The notes: generated from the sequence alone by a model not told the origin. A DNA stretch of 64,000 nucleotides from an uncultured Roseateles sp. (GCA_946886855.1 CAMPJJ010000009.1:21970-85969); one strand, 5' to 3'. Numbered from the stretch's first letter, positions 40,645-49,820 are shown. Numbers and translations are program-made.

Positions 40645-41439
40645 TCACTGACTGGTTCTTGTGCTCCTTGCCAACGCGCTCACTGGATTCCGTAGTCCCC
40701 CTCGCATGAATGCGTGGAACCGATCGATCGCCGAGGGCGCGGTGACAGGTGTTGCGCGCTGTCGGCTGCTTCTCCGCTCCACCGCATGGGCGAGACGCGA
40801 CAGCCCGAAGCACATCACGAAGTAGCACCCGGCCAGCGTCCCGTAGACCGCCACCGGCTGTACCAGCACCTGCGCGTTGACCTGGCCGGCGATGAAGGAG
40901 AGCTCCGACAGCCCGATGATCGTGCCCAGCGAGGTCTCCTTGATCGTCGACGCGAACTGGTTGACCAGCGAGGGCAGCATGTGGCGCAGCGCCTGCGGCA
41001 GCAGCACCAGGCGCAAGGACTGACCCCGCGACAGGCCCAGCGCCTCCGCGGCCAGCCGTTGGCCGGACGGCAGCGACTGCAGCCCGGCGCGTACGATCTC
41101 CGCCAGGTAGGCGGCGTCGAAGATCACCAGCGCCGCCAGCATCGTGTTGAACTGGTCCGTCTTGTGGCCGGTCACCGCCGGCAGGAAGAAGTAGGCCCAG
41201 AACACCACCATCAGCAGCGGCGTGCCGCGCACGACGTAGACCAGTGCGGTCACCGGCCAGCGCAGCCAGGCGCGCCGGCTTGCCCGCGCGACGCCGAGCA
41301 GGACACCCAGCGGCAACGCGAGCAGCAACCCCAGCGCGGCCAGCACCACGGTCAGCGCCAGTCCGCCGAGCGGTCCGTTCGGGTATTGCCCCACCAGCAC
41401 GTAGAGCCAGTAGGTGTCGATCATCTCGGCGATGCTCAT
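40645..41439 (-). CDS. Amino-acid-type ABC transporter permease (GltK-like)
   Basis: This is a 264-residue HisM/GltK-type permease. Landmarks are GGLALTVVLAALGLLLALPLG, VYVVRGTPLLMVVFWAYFF, IVRAGLQSLPSGQRLAAEALG (EAA loop) and STIKETSLGTIIGLSELSF. About five membrane segments are present. It forms a heterodimer with the permease encoded upstream. The C-terminal 40 residues are a basic extension. No ATPase gene follows; vapBC is next. Confidence 0.92.
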   Translation of the reverse strand: MSIAEMIDTYWLYVLVGQYPNGPLGGLALTVVLAALGLLLALPLGVLLGVARASRRAWLRWPVTALVYVVRGTPLLMVVFWAYFFLPAVTGHKTDQFNTMLAALVIFDAAYLAEIVRAGLQSLPSGQRLAAEALGLSRGQSLRLVLLPQALRHMLPSLVNQFASTIKETSLGTIIGLSELSFIAGQVNAQVLVQPVAVYGTLAGCYFVMCFGLSRLAHAVERRSSRQRATPVTAPSAIDRFHAFMRGGLRNPVSALARSTRTSQ

Positions 41440-41484
41440 CGCGATGCGCTCCGTCTCATGGCATGACTCGTCACCATGGCCGCT

Positions 41485-42186
41485 TCAGTGCCCAGCCGGC
41501 CGCACCGGATACCGGCGCTGATACAGCACGCCCGCGCCGGTGATCAGCATCGACACGCCCAGGTAGGTCGCCGTCGCCATCGCGAAGGTCTCGAAGCCGC
41601 GGAAGGTCGCGGACTCCACGCGCTGCGCCTGGTACATGAGTTCAGCCGCGCCGACGACCGTCGCGATGCTGGTGTTCTTCCAGAGGTTCAGCGTCTGCGA
41701 GATCAGCGGCGGCACCGTCGCGCGCAGCGCCTGCGGCAGGACGACCCATCGCACGGAGCCGGAGAACTGGAGCCCCATCGCCTTCGCCGCCTCCCATTGC
41801 CCCGGCGGCACCGATCTGAGACCGGAGCGCACGTCCTCGGCCATGAACGCCGCCGTGTAGACCACCAGCGCGGCGAGTGCAGCGGCGGCCTCGACGTTGC
41901 CCGCGTAGAGCCACGCCTTCACCTCGTCGGGCAGCAGCTCCGGCACCGCGAAGTACCAGAACAGCATGTGCGCCAGCAGCGGCACGTTGCGCACGGCTTC
42001 CACATAGGTCCAGGCCAACGCGCGCAGCGGCGGGAACGGCGCCAGCCGTGCCAGCGCGATCAGCGCTCCCAGCGGCAACGCGATCACCAGCGCGAGCAAC
42101 GTCAGCATCAGCGACAGCCGCATGCCGGCCAGCAGCCAGTCGAGGAATTGCCCTTGCAGCAGCACCGAGAGGTCGAGATGAGGCAT
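41485..42186 (-). CDS. Amino-acid-type ABC transporter permease (GltJ-like)
   Basis: This is a 233-residue permease from ATG 42186 (MPHLDLSVLLQGQF); an in-frame ATG at 42219 would add 11 residues, and neither has a clear ribosome-binding site. Landmarks are YVEAVRNVPLLAHMLFWYF, AAFMAEDVRSGLRSVPPGQWEAAKAMG (EAA loop) and KNTSIATVVGAAELMYQAQ. It pairs with the GltK-like permease 45 bases downstream. A terminator hairpin separates it from the upstream binding-protein gene, so permeases are probably made at a lower level. Confidence 0.9.
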   Translation of the reverse strand: MPHLDLSVLLQGQFLDWLLAGMRLSLMLTLLALVIALPLGALIALARLAPFPPLRALAWTYVEAVRNVPLLAHMLFWYFAVPELLPDEVKAWLYAGNVEAAAALAALVVYTAAFMAEDVRSGLRSVPPGQWEAAKAMGLQFSGSVRWVVLPQALRATVPPLISQTLNLWKNTSIATVVGAAELMYQAQRVESATFRGFETFAMATATYLGVSMLITGAGVLYQRRYPVRPAGH

Positions 42187-42252
42187 GGCGTCGGAGGGAG
42201 GCGGGAAGGAGCGGGTCATCGGCGGCGGCGATCGACCGCCGAGGTGGCCTCC

Positions 42253-42285
42253 GAAATAAACAACGCCCCGGCCGAAGCCGGGGCG
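42253..42285 (-). terminator. Intra-operon terminator between binding protein and permease genes
   Basis: The 9-bp stem CGCCCCGGC (42264-42272) and GCCGGGGCG (42277-42285) has a CGAA loop, read as TTCG on the minus strand. A T-rich tract follows on that strand. It is positioned to stop most transcripts after the binding-protein gene. Confidence 0.85.
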
Positions 42286-42330
42286 TGCTCGCATCGGATG
42301 ACAAGGTAGATCAGTTCATCTGGGTCGTGC

Positions 42331-43167
42331 TCAGCCCTCCACTTGGTCGCTATCGATCTTGAAGCTGCGCGTCTGGAACTTCAGACGCGTCGCCGGTCCG
42401 TACCACTTGTTGAACAGCTGCTCGGCGGTGCCGTTGGCCTCGAGCTCGCGCAGCGCGCCGTCCACCTGGGCCTTCAACTTGGTCTCGCCCTTGCGCAGGC
42501 CCAGCGCCAGCGGTTCGACGCTGAGGTTGGCCGACAGGATCTCGTACTGCGACGCCGCCGGGCCCAGCTTGGCGTACTGGTCGAGCAGCGATACCTCGTC
42601 GTTGACGAAGGCCACGCCCTTGCCCTGCTGCAGCGCCTGGAAGGCCTGCGGACCGGTGTCGAAGGTGACCACGTCGACCGACGGCACGGCCTTGCGGACG
42701 TTGGGTTCCTGCGTGCCGCCCTTGATGGTCACGACCTTCCTGCCGGCCAGCTGGTTCAGCGCCTTGATGCCGCTGTCCTTCTTGACCAGCACCTTCTGGC
42801 CGGTGACGAAGGTGGTCAGCGAGAAGTCGATCACCGCCTCGCGTTCCTTGTTGTGCGTCAGGCTCGCGGCCAGCACGTCGACATGGCCCTGCTGCAGCTC
42901 GGGGATGCGCGCCGCGACCGCCAGCTGCTTCAGGCGCAGCTTCACGCCGAGTTTCTGCGCCACCGCCTTCGCCAGATCGACCTCGTAGCCGACGATCTCG
43001 CGCGTCTTCGGGTCGATGAAGCTGTTGGGCTCGTCGGTGCCCAGCACGCCCACCACGAGCTCGCCCTTCTTCCTGATGTCGTCCAGCTGATCCGCATGGG
43101 CGATGCCCATCATGGCGGCCGAGGTGGCGATCACGAGCAGGGCGCGGCGGGTCACGTTCAGGGTCAT
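42331..43167 (-). CDS. ABC transporter substrate-binding protein (amino-acid type)
   Basis: This 278-residue protein has a signal peptide ending at AHADQ. The SBP_bac_3 fold shows IRKKGELVVGVLGTDEPNSF, GYEVDLAKAVAQKLGVKLRL, LAASLTHNKEREAVIDFS and VTIKGGTQEPNVRKAVP. It resembles GltI/glutamate-aspartate binding proteins. The ligand is uncertain; the sulfur context allows cystine, but this is inference. It is the promoter-proximal gene of an SBP-permease-permease operon. Confidence 0.92.
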   Translation of the reverse strand: MTLNVTRRALLVIATSAAMMGIAHADQLDDIRKKGELVVGVLGTDEPNSFIDPKTREIVGYEVDLAKAVAQKLGVKLRLKQLAVAARIPELQQGHVDVLAASLTHNKEREAVIDFSLTTFVTGQKVLVKKDSGIKALNQLAGRKVVTIKGGTQEPNVRKAVPSVDVVTFDTGPQAFQALQQGKGVAFVNDEVSLLDQYAKLGPAASQYEILSANLSVEPLALGLRKGETKLKAQVDGALRELEANGTAEQLFNKWYGPATRLKFQTRSFKIDSDQVEG

Positions 43168-43351
43168 GGTGTCGGTGTCCTTCTTTTGGAATCGGTGGAA
43201 GCTTGGGAGCGGTGGTTCACGATGAACATCAGCTTAGGAACGCCGGCCTTCACGCGGAACGAACGGATGGGCATATGCATGCGCGGCTTTCGCGCGTCCT
43301 CGTCCCGTCCCCTTCATCGACGCGGTGTCGCGCTTGCGGCATGCTGGCCGC

Positions 43352-44374
43352 ATGAGCCTCCTCCGCGACCACGTGCCCGTCATCGACATCTCGGGGCTGC
43401 ACGACCCGGCTTGCGGCGATCCGGCCTCGCCCGGCGGCCGCCTCGCCGCCGTGCAGATCGGCGAGGCCTGCCGCGCGCACGGCTTCTTCTACGTCAGCCA
43501 TCACGGCGTCGATCCCGCGTTGATCGAGCGGCTCGATCGGTTGGCGCGCGCCTTCTTCGCGCTGCCCGACCAACAGAAGCAGCGCTGGCCGATGGCCGAC
43601 GGCGGTCGCGCCTGGCGCGGCTACTTCAGCACCGGCGGTGAGTTGACCTCGGGCCGGCCCGATTGGAAGGAGGGGCTGTACCTCGGCGCCGAACTGCCGC
43701 CGGACGACCCGCGCGTGCTCGCCGGCACGCCGCTGCACGGCGTCAATCTCTGGCCGGACGTGCCGGGATTGAGGGACACCGTGCTCGAATACCTCGCCGC
43801 CGTGACCGCCGTCGGTCAGCGCGTGCTGGGCGGCATCGCGCTCAGCCTCGATCTGCCGCCCGCCTACTTCCTGACGCACGCCACCGCGGATCCGCTGGTG
43901 CTGCTGCGGCTCTTCAACTACCCCGCCGTGCCGGGCGAGGCCCAGGTCGACGCGCCCTGGGGCGTCGGCGAGCACACCGACTACGGCCTGCTCACGCTGC
44001 TGTACCAGGACGACAGCGGCGGACTGGAGGTCCACGGCCGCCGCGGCTGGATCGCCGCGCCGCCGCTGCCCGGCACCTTCGTCTGCAACATCGGCGACAT
44101 GCTGGACCGCATGACGGCCGGGCTCTACCGCAGCACGCCGCATCGGGTGAAGCTCAACCGCGGCGCGCGCGACCGGCTGTCGGTGCCGCTGTTCCTCGAT
44201 CCGTCCTTCACCAGCCGCGTCCAGCCGATCGCCGGCCTGCCGCCGGCGGAGGACGACAGCGCCTCGCGCTGGGACGCGAGCAACGTCCATGTCTTCGCCG
44301 GCACCTACGGCGACTACCTGATGGGCAAGGTCGGCAAGGTGTTCCCGGCACTGGGCGCGTCAGTGCTGCCGTAA
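43352..44374 (+). CDS. Isopenicillin-N-synthase-family 2OG-Fe(II) oxygenase
   Basis: This is a 340-residue protein. I chose ATG 43352 because [16 protein letters not shown] begins the DIOX_N domain. The C-terminal 2OG-FeII_Oxy domain has [15 protein letters not shown] (His-x-Asp), YRSTPHRV (distal His) and [10 protein letters not shown] (Arg-x-Ser for 2-oxoglutarate). Bacterial members act on varied small molecules; the substrate is unknown. It is divergent from the amino-acid ABC operon. Confidence 0.92.
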   Translation: MSLLRDHVPVIDISGLHDPACGDPASPGGRLAAVQIGEACRAHGFFYVSHHGVDPALIERLDRLARAFFALPDQQKQRWPMADGGRAWRGYFSTGGELTSGRPDWKEGLYLGAELPPDDPRVLAGTPLHGVNLWPDVPGLRDTVLEYLAAVTAVGQRVLGGIALSLDLPPAYFLTHATADPLVLLRLFNYPAVPGEAQVDAPWGVGEHTDYGLLTLLYQDDSGGLEVHGRRGWIAAPPLPGTFVCNIGDMLDRMTAGLYRSTPHRVKLNRGARDRLSVPLFLDPSFTSRVQPIAGLPPAEDDSASRWDASNVHVFAGTYGDYLMGKVGKVFPALGASVLP

Positions 44375-44579
44375 CACCGGCCCCGGGTCGCCTGCCCCCT
44401 GACCGCCATGACTGCCATGCCTGCCCTGGCCGCTCATGCGATCCGCGGATAAGCTGCTGCGACGACCGCGCTTGGAGGCCATCGCTTCCAGCGGATAACC
44501 TATGCGGTTTGCCCGCGCCCGGCACCACCCCCGCCGGACGCGTCGCCCGACCATCCCACCAGGATCACAAGGAGCGCCC

Positions 44580-45986
44580 ATGAGTGCCAAGGAGACCTCT
44601 TCCACCCCCGTGCAGCAACCGCCCGAGCGGCCTGCGGTGCTGGACCTGATCGGCAACACGCCGCTGGTCCCCGTGCACCGGCTCGACACCGGCCCCTGCC
44701 AGCTCTTCCTGAAGCTCGAGTCGCAGAACCCGGGCGGCTCGATCAAGGACCGCATCGGCCTGTCGATGATCGAGGCCGCCGAGCGTGACGGCCTGCTGCC
44801 GCCCGGCGGCACCGTCGTCGAGGCGACCGCCGGCAACACCGGCCTCGGGCTCGCGCTGGTCGCGCGCGCCAAGGGCTACCGCGTCGTCCTGGTCGTGCCG
44901 GACAAGATGTCCGCCGAAAAGGTGCTGCAGCTGAAGGCGCTCGGCGCCGAGGTCCACATCACGCGGTCCGACGTCGGCAAGGGCCACCCCGACTACTACC
45001 AGGACCGTGCCGCGCGCCTGGTCCAGGACCTCCCCGGCGCCTGGTACGCCGACCAGTTCAACAACCCCAACAACCCGCTGGCCCACGAGACCACGACCGG
45101 CCCGGAGATCTGGCAGCAGGTCGGCCATCGCATCGACGCGATGGTGTGCGGCGTCGGCTCCGGCGGCACGATCACCGGCCTGTCGCGCTTCTTCGCGAAG
45201 GTGCGCCCGGGACTGGACATGGTGCTGGCCGACCCGGCCGGCTCCATCCTCAAGGACTTCATCGAGACGGGCAGCTTCGGCGAAGCCGGCTCCTGGGCCG
45301 TCGAAGGCATCGGCGAGGACTTCATCCCGCCCATCGCCGACCTCAGCGGCGTGCGCCACGCCTACTCGATCAGCGACGAGGAGAGCTTCGCCACCGCGCG
45401 CGACCTGTACCGCGCCGAAGGCATCCTGGCCGGCTCCTCGACCGGCACGCTGCTGGCCGCGGCGCTGAAGTACTGCCGCGCGCAGACCACGCCCAAGCGC
45501 GTGGTCACGCTGGTCTGCGACACCGGCACCCGCTACCTGTCCAAGGTCTACAACGACCCGTGGATGTTCGACCAGGGCCTGCTCAAGCGCGCCACCAAGG
45601 GCGACCTGCGCGACCTGATCGCGCGCCTGCCCGAGGACGGCGCCGTCATCAGCGTCAGCCCCGAGGACACGCTGGCCACCGCCTTCTCGCGCATGCGCCA
45701 GGCCGAGGTCTCGCAGCTGCCGGTGCTCAAGGACGGCCGGCTGGTCGGCCTGCTCGACGAGTCCGACCTCCTCGCCCAGATGCACATGGACGCGCGCCAC
45801 TTCAAGGACAGCGTGGACAGCGCGATGAGTCATGATGTGCAGACCCTGCCTCCCGGCGCGCCGCTGTCCGACCTGATCGCGCAGCTGCGCAAGGGCCTGG
45901 TGGCCGTGATCGCGGACGATCGCGGCTTCCACGGCCTCGTCACCCGCTTCGACCTGTTGAACCACCTGCGAAAGGGCTTGTCATGA
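44580..45986 (+). CDS. Cystathionine beta-synthase with C-terminal CBS domain pair
   Basis: This is a 468-residue protein. I chose ATG 44580, with AAGGAG about 6 bases upstream. The PLP domain has DLIGNTPLVPVHRL, NPGGSIKDRIG (PLP Lys), EATAGNTGLGLALVARAKGY, VGSGGTITGLS and AGSSTGTLLAA. Residues from about 340 are two CBS domains (SVSPEDTLATAFSRMRQAEVSQLPVL and DSAMSHDVQTLPP) that bind adenosyl ligands. It condenses serine (or O-acetylserine) with homocysteine. It is coupled by a 4-base overlap to the gamma-lyase gene, so the pair forms a reverse transsulfuration operon from homocysteine to cysteine. Confidence 0.93.
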   Translation: MSAKETSSTPVQQPPERPAVLDLIGNTPLVPVHRLDTGPCQLFLKLESQNPGGSIKDRIGLSMIEAAERDGLLPPGGTVVEATAGNTGLGLALVARAKGYRVVLVVPDKMSAEKVLQLKALGAEVHITRSDVGKGHPDYYQDRAARLVQDLPGAWYADQFNNPNNPLAHETTTGPEIWQQVGHRIDAMVCGVGSGGTITGLSRFFAKVRPGLDMVLADPAGSILKDFIETGSFGEAGSWAVEGIGEDFIPPIADLSGVRHAYSISDEESFATARDLYRAEGILAGSSTGTLLAAALKYCRAQTTPKRVVTLVCDTGTRYLSKVYNDPWMFDQGLLKRATKGDLRDLIARLPEDGAVISVSPEDTLATAFSRMRQAEVSQLPVLKDGRLVGLLDESDLLAQMHMDARHFKDSVDSAMSHDVQTLPPGAPLSDLIAQLRKGLVAVIADDRGFHGLVTRFDLLNHLRKGLS

Positions 45987-47215
45987 GCCACCACGACCAC
46001 CACCACGACGACAACGACAAGGACAACCAGGGCCACCCGCCCTTGCACGGCGCCGACCTGCGCTTCGACACGCGCGCGATCCACGGCGGCCAGCATCCCG
46101 ATCCCACCACCGGCGCGGTGATGCCGCCGATCTACGCGACCTCGACCTACCGCCAGCAGAGCCCCGGCGTGCACCAGGGCTACGAGTACGGCCGCACGCA
46201 CAATCCGACCCGCCAGGCCTACGAGCGCGCGATCGCCAGCCTGGAAGGCGGCGTGCAGGGCTACGCGTTCTCGTCGGGCCTGGCCGCGATGGCCACGGTG
46301 CTGGACACGCTGGACGCCGGCTCGCACATCGTCGCCGGCGACGACCTCTACGGCGGCAGCTACCGCCTGTTCGAGCGCGTGCGCAAGCGCAGCGCCGGCC
46401 TGCAGGTCACCTACGTCGACAGCAGCAAGCCGGAGAACGTCCGCGCCGCGCTGCGGCCCGAGACGAAGATGATCTGGATCGAGACGCCCAGCAACCCGCT
46501 GCTGACGCTGACCGACCTGGCGGCCGTGGCGAAGATCGCGCGCGAGCACGGCGCGCTGGCCATCGCCGACAACACTTTCGCCAGTCCCTGGTCGCAGCGT
46601 CCGCTGGAACTGGGCTTCGATGCGGTGATGCACTCCGCCACCAAGTACCTGAACGGCCACAGCGACGTGATCTCGGGCGTGGTGGTGGTCGGCGGCGAAC
46701 AGCGCCAGGCGGCGCTGCGCGAGCAGCTCGAGTTCCTGCACAACGCCGTCGGCTCGATCGCCGGGCCGTTCGACAGCTTCCTCGCGTTGCGCGGGCTGAA
46801 GACGCTGGCGCTGCGCATGGCGCGCCACAACGAGAGCGCGCTGGAACTCGCCGGCTGGCTGGAATCGCAGCCCAAGGTGCGCCGCGTCCATTACCCCGGC
46901 CTGGAAAGCCATCCGCAGCTCGCGCTGGCCAAGCGCCAGATGCGCGGCGGCGGCGGGATGATCAGCGTGCAGCTCGACACCGACCTGGCCGGCGCGCGCC
47001 GCTTCCTGGAGCGGGTGCAGATCTTCTCGCTCGCGGAGAGCCTGGGCGGCGTCGAGAGCCTGATCTCGCTGCCCGCGCTGATGACGCATGCGTCCATCCC
47101 GGTCGAGACGCGCCAGCGGCTCGGCATCACCGATTCGCTGGTGCGGATCTCCGCCGGCATCGAGGACATCGAAGACCTGCGCGATGACCTGAAGGCGGGT
47201 CTCGCCGCCATCTGA
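45983..47215 (+). CDS. Cystathionine gamma-lyase / Cys-Met metabolism PLP enzyme
   Basis: This is a 410-residue protein. The core begins RFDTRAIHGGQHPDPTTGAV. PLP sites are YEYGRTHNPTRQAYE, AFSSGLAAMATVL, DDLYGGSYRLFE, IADNTFASPW and HSATKYLNGHSD (Schiff-base Lys). SLGGVESLISLP and ITDSLVRISAGIEDIEDL close the fold. Operon partnership with CBS favours cystathionine gamma-lyase over gamma-synthase. An unusual N-terminal extension (residues 1-24) is His/Asp-rich with HHDHHHDD and could bind metal. Confidence 0.93.
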   Translation: MSHHDHHHDDNDKDNQGHPPLHGADLRFDTRAIHGGQHPDPTTGAVMPPIYATSTYRQQSPGVHQGYEYGRTHNPTRQAYERAIASLEGGVQGYAFSSGLAAMATVLDTLDAGSHIVAGDDLYGGSYRLFERVRKRSAGLQVTYVDSSKPENVRAALRPETKMIWIETPSNPLLTLTDLAAVAKIAREHGALAIADNTFASPWSQRPLELGFDAVMHSATKYLNGHSDVISGVVVVGGEQRQAALREQLEFLHNAVGSIAGPFDSFLALRGLKTLALRMARHNESALELAGWLESQPKVRRVHYPGLESHPQLALAKRQMRGGGGMISVQLDTDLAGARRFLERVQIFSLAESLGGVESLISLPALMTHASIPVETRQRLGITDSLVRISAGIEDIEDLRDDLKAGLAAI

Positions 47216-47285
47216 GGACATCGGGGACGACGTCGCGGACGACGTCGATCAACGCCCGGCGGACGACACGGTCCGCCATCGAATG

Positions 47286-47326
47286 AACGCGCCGAGGCCG
47301 GGAGGCCTCCGGCGCGTTCTGCTTTT
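47286..47326 (+). terminator. Rho-independent terminator of the transsulfuration operon
   Basis: AACGCGCCG (47286-47294) pairs with CGGCGCGTT (47310-47318), with GGCC/GGCC extending the inner stem. CTGCTTTT follows. It lies about 70 bases after the gamma-lyase stop codon. Confidence 0.85.
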
Positions 47327-47460
47327 CCGAACTGCAGTCCGCACAAGAAACGAAGTGCGATGTGAAGAATGCGTGAAGATATGCGCGTCAACCGCGCGCT
47401 GAACCGATCCGGCAGAGGCACGGACTCCCCCTGACCGGATCGACACACTGTCGGAAAAAC

Positions 47461-47497
47461 CTTCGCTTCAATCGTCTTAACTTCCGTTTAAGCGAAG
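47461..47497 (+). promoter_or_regulatory. Inverted repeat upstream of the NhaR-type regulator gene
   Basis: CTTCGCTT (47461-47468) and AAGCGAAG (47490-47497) form a perfect 8-bp inverted repeat with 21 bases between, in an AT-richer stretch 40 bases before the regulator start. The layout suits a LysR-family autoregulatory site. Confidence 0.45.
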
Positions 47498-47537
47498 TTC
47501 GTTATCATCCCGGTTCGTCTTTTTCGGAGGCCCCGCC

Positions 47538-48476
47538 ATGTCCACCCTCAACTACCGTCACCTCCACTACTTCTGGGTCGTCGCCAAGGAGGGCGGCTTC
47601 GCCCGGGCGGCCGACCGCCTGGGCATGGCGGTGCAGACGATCAGCGCGCAGGTGCGGGAGCTGGAACGGTCGCTGGGCCACCAGCTGCTCAAGCCCGAAG
47701 GCCGCGGCCTGGTGCTGACCGAGGCCGGCCAGGCCGCCTTCGCGCGGGCCGAGGAGATCTTCCAGATCGGCCAGATGGTGCCGAACGAGGTCCACGAGGC
47801 GGCCACGCAGCGCGTGCAGCGCCTGTCGGTGGGCCTGTCGGACGGGCTGTCCAAGCTGGCCGCGCATGCGCTGCTCGCGCCGGTGCTGGACACGCCCCAG
47901 CTGCGCCTCGTCTGCCATGAAGGCGAGGTCGACCAGCTGATCGGCGAGCTGGCCTTGCATCACCTGGATCTGGTGCTCACCGACCAGCCCGCGCCGGTCA
48001 ATCCGACGCTGCGCATTACCAGCCAGCTGCTGGCGAGCACCACTGTCGACTGGTACGGCCCGGCCGAGCTGATCGAGCGCGCCCGTCGCGCGCCGAACAA
48101 GGGCTTCCCGTACGTGCTGGAGACGCTGCCAGTGCTGCTGCCCACGCGCCACGCGTCGCTGCGTTCGGGCCTGGAGCGCTGGTTCGAGCAGCATCACATC
48201 CGGCCGCAGATCGTCGGCGAGTTCGAGGACAGCGCGCTGATGAGCGTCTTCGCCGCCCGCGGCCTGGGCGTGTTCCCGGTCAGCCGCCTGGGCGCCGACG
48301 ACCTGTCGCTGATGGCCGGGCTGCACCTGCTGGGCCAGACGGAAGTGGTCGAGGACGTGCACGCGATCTACTCGCGCCGCGGTCAGAACCACCCCCTGGT
48401 GGCCAAGCTGCTGGAGCGTCGCGGCACCCCGATCAACCTGAATGAACTGGAGACGGAAATTGCTTCAGCAAAATGA
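47538..48476 (+). CDS. nhaR: NhaR-type LysR transcriptional regulator
   Basis: This is a 312-residue protein. The start MSTLNYRHLHYFWVVAKEGGF and HTH ADRLGMAVQTISAQVRELERSLG are typical of NhaR, as are LKPEGRGLVLTEAGQ and GLSDGLSKLAAHALLAP. NhaR senses Na+/Li+ or pH and activates nhaA in enterobacteria; no antiporter gene adjoins it here, so the target may be elsewhere. GGAGG lies 10 bases before ATG. The upstream dyad at 47461-47497 may be its operator. Confidence 0.9.
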   Translation: MSTLNYRHLHYFWVVAKEGGFARAADRLGMAVQTISAQVRELERSLGHQLLKPEGRGLVLTEAGQAAFARAEEIFQIGQMVPNEVHEAATQRVQRLSVGLSDGLSKLAAHALLAPVLDTPQLRLVCHEGEVDQLIGELALHHLDLVLTDQPAPVNPTLRITSQLLASTTVDWYGPAELIERARRAPNKGFPYVLETLPVLLPTRHASLRSGLERWFEQHHIRPQIVGEFEDSALMSVFAARGLGVFPVSRLGADDLSLMAGLHLLGQTEVVEDVHAIYSRRGQNHPLVAKLLERRGTPINLNELETEIASAK

Positions 48477-48593
48477 GTTTTAAGCAGGTTTATTCGATGT
48501 GATGGTGGCGTTAAGGTCAGCCCCTCAGGCGCGCGCAAGCGCGTTCCCCGTGCAACGGGTTCCACGACTTCCCCAGCTCCAGGAGAACTTCTC

Positions 48594-49307
48594 ATGAGCG
48601 ACTTCCAACGACAACCGGCGTCCCCCCAGAGCTGGACGCCCGCCACCGCCCACGGCGGCGATTCGGTCTTCACCCAGCGCGCCGACGTGGCGCGCGTGCT
48701 GCGCAACACCTACGCGCTGCTGTCGATGACGCTGCTGTTCAGCGCCGCCGTCGCGGCCGCCGCGGTGGCGTATCGGCTGCCCGCGCCGGGCATGATCATC
48801 ACGCTGATCGGCTACTTCGGCCTGCTGTTCGCGATCCACAAGACGCAGAACAGCGCCGCCTCTGTGCCGCTGGTCTTCGCGCTGACGGGCTTCATGGGCT
48901 ACACGCTGGGCCCCTTGCTGGGCGCGATCCTGAAGATGGCGGGCGGCGCCAGCATCATCGCCATGGCGATGGGCACCACCGGCGCGACCTTCCTGGTGCT
49001 GTCGGCCTACGTGCTGGCGACCAAGAAGGACTTCAGCTTCATGGGCGGCTTCCTGTTCGCCGGCATGATCATCGCGATCCTGGCATCGCTGGCCAACCTG
49101 TTCTTCCAGTTGCCGCTGCTGTCGGTGGTGGTCTCGGGCGTGGTGGCGCTGCTGTCGGCGGGCATGATCCTGTTCCACACCAGCATGATCGTGAACGGTG
49201 GCGAGCGGAACTACGTGATGGCCACGGTCAGCCTGTTCGTGTCGCTGTTCAACCTGTTCACCAGCCTGCTGAGCATCTTCGGCTTCGCCGGCTCCAGCGA
49301 CGACTGA
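48594..49307 (+). CDS. Bax inhibitor-1 family membrane protein (YccA-like)
   Basis: This is a 237-residue protein. A polar N-terminus of about 40 residues precedes seven membrane segments. Family landmarks are VLRNTYALLSMTLLFSAAVAA, ALTGFMGYTLGPLLGAIL, YVLATKKDFSFMGGFLFAGM and the C-terminal LYASLFNLFTSLLSIFGF-like end (seen as VSLFNLFTSLLSIFGF). E. coli YccA is an FtsH substrate and modulator that protects SecY; other members leak Ca2+. It has a GGAG ribosome-binding site. Confidence 0.93.
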   Translation: MSDFQRQPASPQSWTPATAHGGDSVFTQRADVARVLRNTYALLSMTLLFSAAVAAAAVAYRLPAPGMIITLIGYFGLLFAIHKTQNSAASVPLVFALTGFMGYTLGPLLGAILKMAGGASIIAMAMGTTGATFLVLSAYVLATKKDFSFMGGFLFAGMIIAILASLANLFFQLPLLSVVVSGVVALLSAGMILFHTSMIVNGGERNYVMATVSLFVSLFNLFTSLLSIFGFAGSSDD

Positions 49308-49341
49308 TGCAACGGGTGATGCAAGCCGGGCAGGACACGCG

Positions 49342-49749
49342 ATGAAGACCTTCCTGTGGTCCGTGACCGGGCTGTTCGCGCTGATCTGGAGCGGACTGGC
49401 CTGGGCCACGGCGGCCCTGGTGCGCTGGACGGTGGAGGCCCTCTCCACCGGCCGCGCGGCCGAACTCGGCAAGAGCGCGGTGGCGTTCAAGTTCCCCGCC
49501 TGGCTGGAGCCCTTCCTCGACACCGGGCTGCTCGAGGCCGTGCAAGGCCTCGTGCAATGGCTGCTGGAGATGGCCGGCACCGGCGCGCCGATGGCGGGCT
49601 CGGCGATCGGCTGGCTCGTGCCGGTGGTCTGGGTCGCCTGGGCTGTCGGCCTGACGGTGCTGCTGGTGATCGCCCTGGTGATCCATCACCTGATCAAGCG
49701 GCTGCCGGGCGCCGGCACGACCGGGCCAGGCGCGGCGGCACTGCGCTGA
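49342..49749 (+). CDS. Hypothetical two-segment membrane protein
   Basis: This is a 135-residue protein. Hydrophobic segments are at about 5-28 (LWSVTGLFALIWSGLAWATAAL) and about 90-115 (VVWVAWAVGLTVLLVIALVIH), with an amphipathic stretch between. It follows the Bax-inhibitor-1 gene by 34 bases on the same strand and ends before a terminator, so both are likely one transcript. I recognise no family. Confidence 0.65.
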   Translation: MKTFLWSVTGLFALIWSGLAWATAALVRWTVEALSTGRAAELGKSAVAFKFPAWLEPFLDTGLLEAVQGLVQWLLEMAGTGAPMAGSAIGWLVPVVWVAWAVGLTVLLVIALVIHHLIKRLPGAGTTGPGAAALR

Positions 49750-49792
49750 ACGGGTCGGCGACACCGACCGACATCGACACCGACCGGACGAC

Positions 49793-49820
49793 GAGGCGCC
49801 CCAGGGCGCCTCTTCTCTTT
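49793..49820 (+). terminator. Terminator after the Bax-inhibitor-1 / membrane-protein pair
   Basis: GAGGCGCC (49793-49800) and GGCGCCTC (49805-49812) form an 8-bp stem with a CCAG loop, followed by TTCTCTTT. It lies between converging genes. Confidence 0.75.

Noticed and set aside
44565..47221. Long minus-strand frames opposite the cystathionine beta-synthase and gamma-lyase genes
   Set aside because: Both PLP enzymes on the plus strand have complete motifs; the opposite frames have none.
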